This document shows positions 60,832 through 64,000 of a stretch of DNA of 64,000 nt, piece after piece. Under the pieces are notes generated by a model, which worked only from the letters and a program-made list of their open reading frames with translations, had not been told where the DNA came from and did not search any database. Positions within the stretch are counted from its first letter, which is position 1; each line of letters opens with the position of its first letter. The position numbers and the translations under genes are program-made. The stretch lies in assembly GCF_000620625.1 (NCBI RefSeq), contig NZ_JIAW01000003.1:248001-312000 (forward strand), written 5' to 3'. Source of the stretch: Mycobacterium sp. URHB0044. Lineage in GTDB: Bacteria; Actinomycetota; Actinomycetes; Mycobacteriales; Mycobacteriaceae.

Positions 60832-60927
60832 ACCGGGAGCTTCGGTAGGCGCCGCTGGGCCGGGGCTGCCAGCACGGAACCGGAGGGCACGGTAAAGTGT
60901 TGTCAGGACGATAAAACACACTCAGAT

Positions 60928-60956
60928 CGGAGCCGCCTGATAATCGGGCCGCTCCG
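60928..60956 (+). terminator. Hairpin between ygfZ and the DUF3073 gene
   Basis: CGGAGCCGCCT and the complementary arm to CGCTCCG pair over about 11 positions with one mismatch and a GATAATC loop, followed by TTATT. It may end ygfZ transcripts or be part of the DUF3073 leader. Confidence 0.4.
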
Positions 60957-60978
60957 TTATTGCGCGAGGGGGTCCCTC

Positions 60979-61158
60979 ATGGGCCGCGGCCGGGCAAAGG
61001 CAAAGCAGACCAAGGTCGCACGTGAGCTCAAGTACAGCTCACCGCAGACCGACTTGAGGCAGTTACAGCGGGAGCTGTCGCACGCTCCCGATGACCCCAT
61101 CGGCGGCACGAGTGACGTACCCGATGACTTCATCGAAGAGGATGACTGGCGCCGCTAG
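60979..61158 (+). CDS. DUF3073 protein
   Basis: A 59-residue protein starting MGRGRAKAKQTKVARELKYS, with QTDLRQLQRELSH, and ending DDFIEEDDWRR. It is basic at the start and acidic at the end. This is the actinobacteria-specific DUF3073 family (Rv0810c), of unknown function. ATG 60979 has GAGGGGG upstream. It is convergent with purM, as in M. tuberculosis. Confidence 0.9.
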   Translation: MGRGRAKAKQTKVARELKYSSPQTDLRQLQRELSHAPDDPIGGTSDVPDDFIEEDDWRR

Positions 61159-61204
61159 TCGGCTTCTGGTCATGCCTCACGGCGTGACCAGAAGCGCAGC
61201 TTGA

Positions 61205-62287
61205 TCAGAAGCGCGGGTGCTGTCCGACCAAGTGCGCGCGCGACTCACCCTTGGCGCCCTTGTTGACGGTGCCGAGGATCCAGCAATCGAGGTGGCGGGC
61301 GGTCAAGATCGCCAGCGCACGGTCGGTGTCCTCCGGTGCGACGATTGCGACCATCCCGACGCCCATGTTGAACGTCCGGTCCATCTCGGCGCGGTCGATC
61401 CGTCCACGCTGGGCGATCATCCCGAACACCGGCGCGGGCGTCCACGTGCCGCGGTCCAGTTCGGCCGTCAGGCCGTTGGGGATCACCCGCTCGAGGTTGC
61501 CTGCCAAACCGCCGCCCGTGACGTGGCAGAAGGTGCGGACCTGCGTCTCGGCGGCCAGCGCCAGGCAGTCCTTGGCGTAGATGCGGGTGGGCTCGAGAAG
61601 TTCCTCGCCGAGTGAACGGCCGAACTCCTCGACGTGCCCGGCCAGGTTCATCCTGTCGATTTCGAGCAGCACCTTGCGGGCCAGCGAGTAACCGTTGGAG
61701 TGCAAGCCGGTGGACGCCATGGCGATCAGCACGTCGCCCGGTTTGACCCGCTCGGGGCCCAACACGTCGTCGGCCTCCACGACGCCGACGCCGGTGGCCG
61801 ACACGTCGTAGTGGTCGGGCGCCATCAGGCCGGGATGTTCGGCGGTCTCGCCGCCCAGCAGGGCGCATCCGGCGATCACGCAGCCGTTGGCGATGCCCGA
61901 CACGATCTCGGCGACCCGTTCCGGGACGGTTTGCCCGACGGCGATGTAGTCCTGCAGGAAGAGCGGCTCGGCACCGCAGACCACCAGGTCGTCGACGACC
62001 ATGGCGACCAGGTCGAGCCCGACGGTGTCGTGCTTGTCCATGGCCTGCGCGACGGCCAGCTTGGTGCCGACTCCGTCGGTCGAGGAGGCCAGGAGGGGCT
62101 CGCGGTAGTCGCCCCGTAGGGCGAACAGCCCGGCGAACCCGCCGAGGCCACCGCGGACCTCTGGCCGCGTGGCCTTCTTGGCCAGTGGTTTGAACAGTTC
62201 GACGGCACGGTCGCCCGCTTCGATGTCCACCCCGGCCGATGCGTAGGAGGCGCCGTGCGGTTCGGCTTGCCCGTCCTTGACCGTCAT
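61205..62287 (-). CDS. purM: Phosphoribosylformylglycinamidine cyclo-ligase (AIR synthetase)
   Basis: A 360-residue ATP-dependent enzyme of purine synthesis. Motifs are YASAGVDIEAGDRAVELFKP, LLASSTDGVGTKLAVAQAM, DLVAMVVDDLVVCGAEPLF, GGETAEHPGLM and HVTGGGLAGNLERVIP. ATG 62287 gives the normal length; the ribosome-binding site is weak. purF is not visible in the window. Confidence 0.95.
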   Translation of the reverse strand: MTVKDGQAEPHGASYASAGVDIEAGDRAVELFKPLAKKATRPEVRGGLGGFAGLFALRGDYREPLLASSTDGVGTKLAVAQAMDKHDTVGLDLVAMVVDDLVVCGAEPLFLQDYIAVGQTVPERVAEIVSGIANGCVIAGCALLGGETAEHPGLMAPDHYDVSATGVGVVEADDVLGPERVKPGDVLIAMASTGLHSNGYSLARKVLLEIDRMNLAGHVEEFGRSLGEELLEPTRIYAKDCLALAAETQVRTFCHVTGGGLAGNLERVIPNGLTAELDRGTWTPAPVFGMIAQRGRIDRAEMDRTFNMGVGMVAIVAPEDTDRALAILTARHLDCWILGTVNKGAKGESRAHLVGQHPRF

Positions 62288-62423
62288 CGCTGATTCGCCC
62301 GCTGACCCTCGCTCATCGCGCCCAAGGTTACCGGTCCAAACGATCGGGGTGTACACGTAGCCGTCTGGCAACTTCGGCAAGTCGGCCCACGTGCACCGGT
62401 CCCATGTGACACCCTGACCGGTC

Positions 62424-62858
62424 ATGAGCAAACTTCGCTGGTGGGCACCCGTCGCGGCTGTGGCATTCCTGGTCCCGACGGGGCTCGCCGCCCCGGCGTC
62501 GGCAACGCCCGGTTCACTCGTCGAGGTGGAGACATTGTCGCAGGCCACCGTCAAGGGTGAGGACTACGTCACCAAGCAGATCACGATCGCGCCGGGCGGC
62601 AGCACGGGGTGGCACTGGCACCCGGGACGGGTATTCGGCGTGATCCGCGAGGGCACGTTGACCCACGACGCGGCCAACTGCGAGGAGGACGGCGTCTATC
62701 CCGCCGGCTCCCCCGTCACCGAGGGCACCGGCCCCGACAACGTGCACCTGGGCCGCAACCTGGGTCCGGATCCCCTGGTGATGTGGGTGACCTACATCGT
62801 TCCGGCCGGTAGCCCGCTCACCACGGACGTGCCGAACCCGGGCTGCCCGTTCGAGTAA
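62424..62858 (+). CDS. Secreted cupin domain protein
   Basis: A 144-residue protein with signal peptide MSKLRWWAPVAAVAFLVPTG then LAAPASA and a cupin core: GWHWHPGRVFGVIREGTLTH (two His) and a later GPDNVHLGRN His. It ends VPNPGCPFE. ATG 62424 is 136 bases from the divergent purM start. Exported cupins of this kind have no defined role. Confidence 0.78.
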   Translation: MSKLRWWAPVAAVAFLVPTGLAAPASATPGSLVEVETLSQATVKGEDYVTKQITIAPGGSTGWHWHPGRVFGVIREGTLTHDAANCEEDGVYPAGSPVTEGTGPDNVHLGRNLGPDPLVMWVTYIVPAGSPLTTDVPNPGCPFE

Positions 62859-62892
62859 GGGGTGCGCCGGCCATCGGCGGTATGCCCCACCG

Positions 62893-63873
62893 ATGCCGGA
62901 CGAAGCGATGCGCCGCTGCCTGGTGACCGGGGCGACCGGCTACATCGGTGGGCGGCTGGTCCCGAAGCTGCTGGAGCGCGGCCACACCGTGCGGGCCCTG
63001 GCCCGCAATCCCGACAAGCTCGACGCTGCCCCGTGGCGCGACCGGGTCGAGGTGGCGCGCGGCGATCTCGGCGACGTCGACACGCTGACCGCGGCGTTCG
63101 ACGGCATCGAGGTGGTGTACTACCTCGTCCACTCGATGGGGACGTCGTCGGACTTCGTCCGGGAGGAGGCCCGGTCGGCCCACAACGTGGTGACCGCCGC
63201 CGAGCGGACCGGGGTGCGGCGCATCGTCTACCTCTCGGGACTGCACCCGGACGGTGAACTGTCCGCCCATCTTCGGTCGCGCACCGCGGTGGGCGACATC
63301 CTGATTGGATCCGGCATCGAGACGGTGGTGCTGCAGGCGGGCATCGTCGTCGGGTCGGGTTCGGCGTCGTTCGAGATGATCCGCCACCTCACCGACCGGC
63401 TACCGGTGATGACCGCTCCGAAGTGGGTGCACAACGAGATTCAGCCGATCTCGATCGACGACGTCCTCCATTACCTGGCGGAGGCGGCCGACGTGCCCGT
63501 GCCGGAATCGCGGACGTGGGACGTCGGCGGACCCGACGTGCTCGAGTACGGCGATGCGATGCAGGGCTACGCCGACGTGGCCCGGCTGCGCAGGCGGATC
63601 ATCGTGGCGCTGCCGCTGCTGACGCCGTGGCTGGCGAGCTGGTGGGTTGGGCTCGTCACGCCGATTCCGTCGGGACTCGCGCGGCCGCTCGTCGAATCCC
63701 TGCACTGCGACGCGGTGTGCAGGGAGCACGACATCGATACCGTCATTCCGCCGCCGCCGGGAGGGCCGACGGGTTATCGCGAGGCCGTCACGCAGGCGCT
63801 GGAGCAGGACGGGACCACGGCCACCGACGAACGCCGCCGCCTACTGCGGTTCAGTTCGACTGTGCCGCAATGA
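62893..63873 (+). CDS. NAD(P)-binding epimerase/NmrA-like protein
   Basis: A 326-residue extended-SDR-type protein. The Rossmann motif is CLVTGATGYIGGRLVPKLLE, followed by VRALARNPDKL, VVYYLVHSMG, RIVYLSGLHP and KWVHNEIQPISIDDVLHYLA. The classical YxxxK is not evident, so it may be a non-catalytic or atypical reductase. ATG 62893; ATG 62908 is an alternative start. Function unknown. Confidence 0.82.
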   Translation: MPDEAMRRCLVTGATGYIGGRLVPKLLERGHTVRALARNPDKLDAAPWRDRVEVARGDLGDVDTLTAAFDGIEVVYYLVHSMGTSSDFVREEARSAHNVVTAAERTGVRRIVYLSGLHPDGELSAHLRSRTAVGDILIGSGIETVVLQAGIVVGSGSASFEMIRHLTDRLPVMTAPKWVHNEIQPISIDDVLHYLAEAADVPVPESRTWDVGGPDVLEYGDAMQGYADVARLRRRIIVALPLLTPWLASWWVGLVTPIPSGLARPLVESLHCDAVCREHDIDTVIPPPPGGPTGYREAVTQALEQDGTTATDERRRLLRFSSTVPQ

Positions 63874-63886
63874 CTTTCGATGGAGT

Positions 63887-64000
63887 TCAGGGCCGCCGGA
63901 GCGCCGAGGCGTTGTCGTTGTCGGACTGGACCGGCTGAATCGGGATGCCGGTCCGCGCCGCGGTGGCCAGCATCTGTTCGACCACGTTCTTGCCGAGCGC
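63887..64000 (-). CDS. C-terminal end of an unidentified gene (partial)
   Basis: A minus-strand frame enters from the right edge and ends at TGA 63887-63889: ALGKNVVEQMLATAARTGIP then IQPVQSDNDNASALRRP. Codon use is normal for the genome, and it is convergent with the epimerase-like gene. Only 37 residues are visible and I do not recognise the family. Confidence 0.5.
   Translation of the reverse strand, partial: ALGKNVVEQMLATAARTGIPIQPVQSDNDNASALRRP

Overview
The window is high-GC actinobacterial DNA and almost certainly a rapidly growing Mycobacterium (Mycolicibacterium type). The evidence is homologues of mycobacterium-restricted proteins (MshD mycothiol synthase, MPT63- and MPT64-like secreted proteins, LmeA, DesA1, DUF3073), frequent GTG starts, and many leaderless genes with a TANNNT box 7 bases before the start codon. 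From memory of the M. tuberculosis map, the right half (desA1, dus, LCP protein, phoY2, mshD, glnR, lmeA, thiX, cysA2, sseC2, nitrobindin, pabC, ygfZ, DUF3073, purM, with a pheU-aspT-gluT-lysT tRNA cluster) follows the order Rv0809-Rv0826. The left half is accessory catabolic DNA.

Region 1 (1-6.2 kb) is an organic-acid cluster: Ldh_2 dehydrogenase, ABM monooxygenase-like protein, aldehyde dehydrogenase, cupin, a decayed lactonase, a universal stress protein, a CitMHS citrate transporter and a GntR/FCD regulator. A nearly identical 19-bp site sits in both divergent promoters. Region 2 (6.5-10.5 kb) holds two SDRs, a SnoaL protein, a TetR regulator and an F420-type luciferase-like oxidoreductase, with gene fragments scattered between them. 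The TetR gene and the first SDR share an aligned operator-like block. Region 3 (10.6-12.4 kb) has an MPT63-like protein and a DUF1326 protein behind two RicR/CsoR-type copper operators.

Region 4 (12.4-29.6 kb) is a large oxalate/formate module: OFA-family transporter, NAD-dependent Mo formate dehydrogenase (fdsGBAD), formyl-CoA transferase (frc), oxalyl-CoA decarboxylase (oxc), a LysR regulator, a PAS-only protein, pyruvate kinase, a ketopantoate-reductase-like protein and proton-translocating transhydrogenase (pntAA-AB-B). Oxalate is taken up, activated and decarboxylated; formate is oxidised to CO2 with NADH; transhydrogenase can turn NADH into NADPH. The 13-bp palindrome GCATACTGTATGC, or a close variant, precedes OFA, apbA-pyk, pntAA and the LysR gene but is not seen before oxc. 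This suggests a repressor-controlled regulon in which LysR relays the signal to oxc-frc-fds.

Region 5 (29.6-40 kb) holds an SDR/TetR pair, a methyltransferase-acyltransferase pair, an MPT64-like protein with a Pro/Thr-rich insert, an MPT63-like protein, an integrase remnant beside four tRNA genes, a lipid-type O-methyltransferase, an SPFH pseudogene with an in-frame TAG, an MpaB-like oxygenase with a divergent TetR, and two related small secreted proteins.

Region 6 (40-64 kb) is conserved mycobacterial core: DesA1, Dus, LCP ligase, PhoY2, the pst phosphate operon (pstS-C-A-B, then an atypical response regulator and a second pstB), MshD and GlnR, and LmeA-ThiX. A leaderless poly-cysteine leader peptide precedes DUF4395-cysA2-sseC2. 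Then come nitrobindin, PabC, YgfZ, DUF3073, PurM, a secreted cupin and an NAD-binding epimerase-like protein. PHO-box-like direct repeats with an 11-bp period precede pstS and phoY2. No rRNA, CRISPR array or intact insertion sequence was seen.
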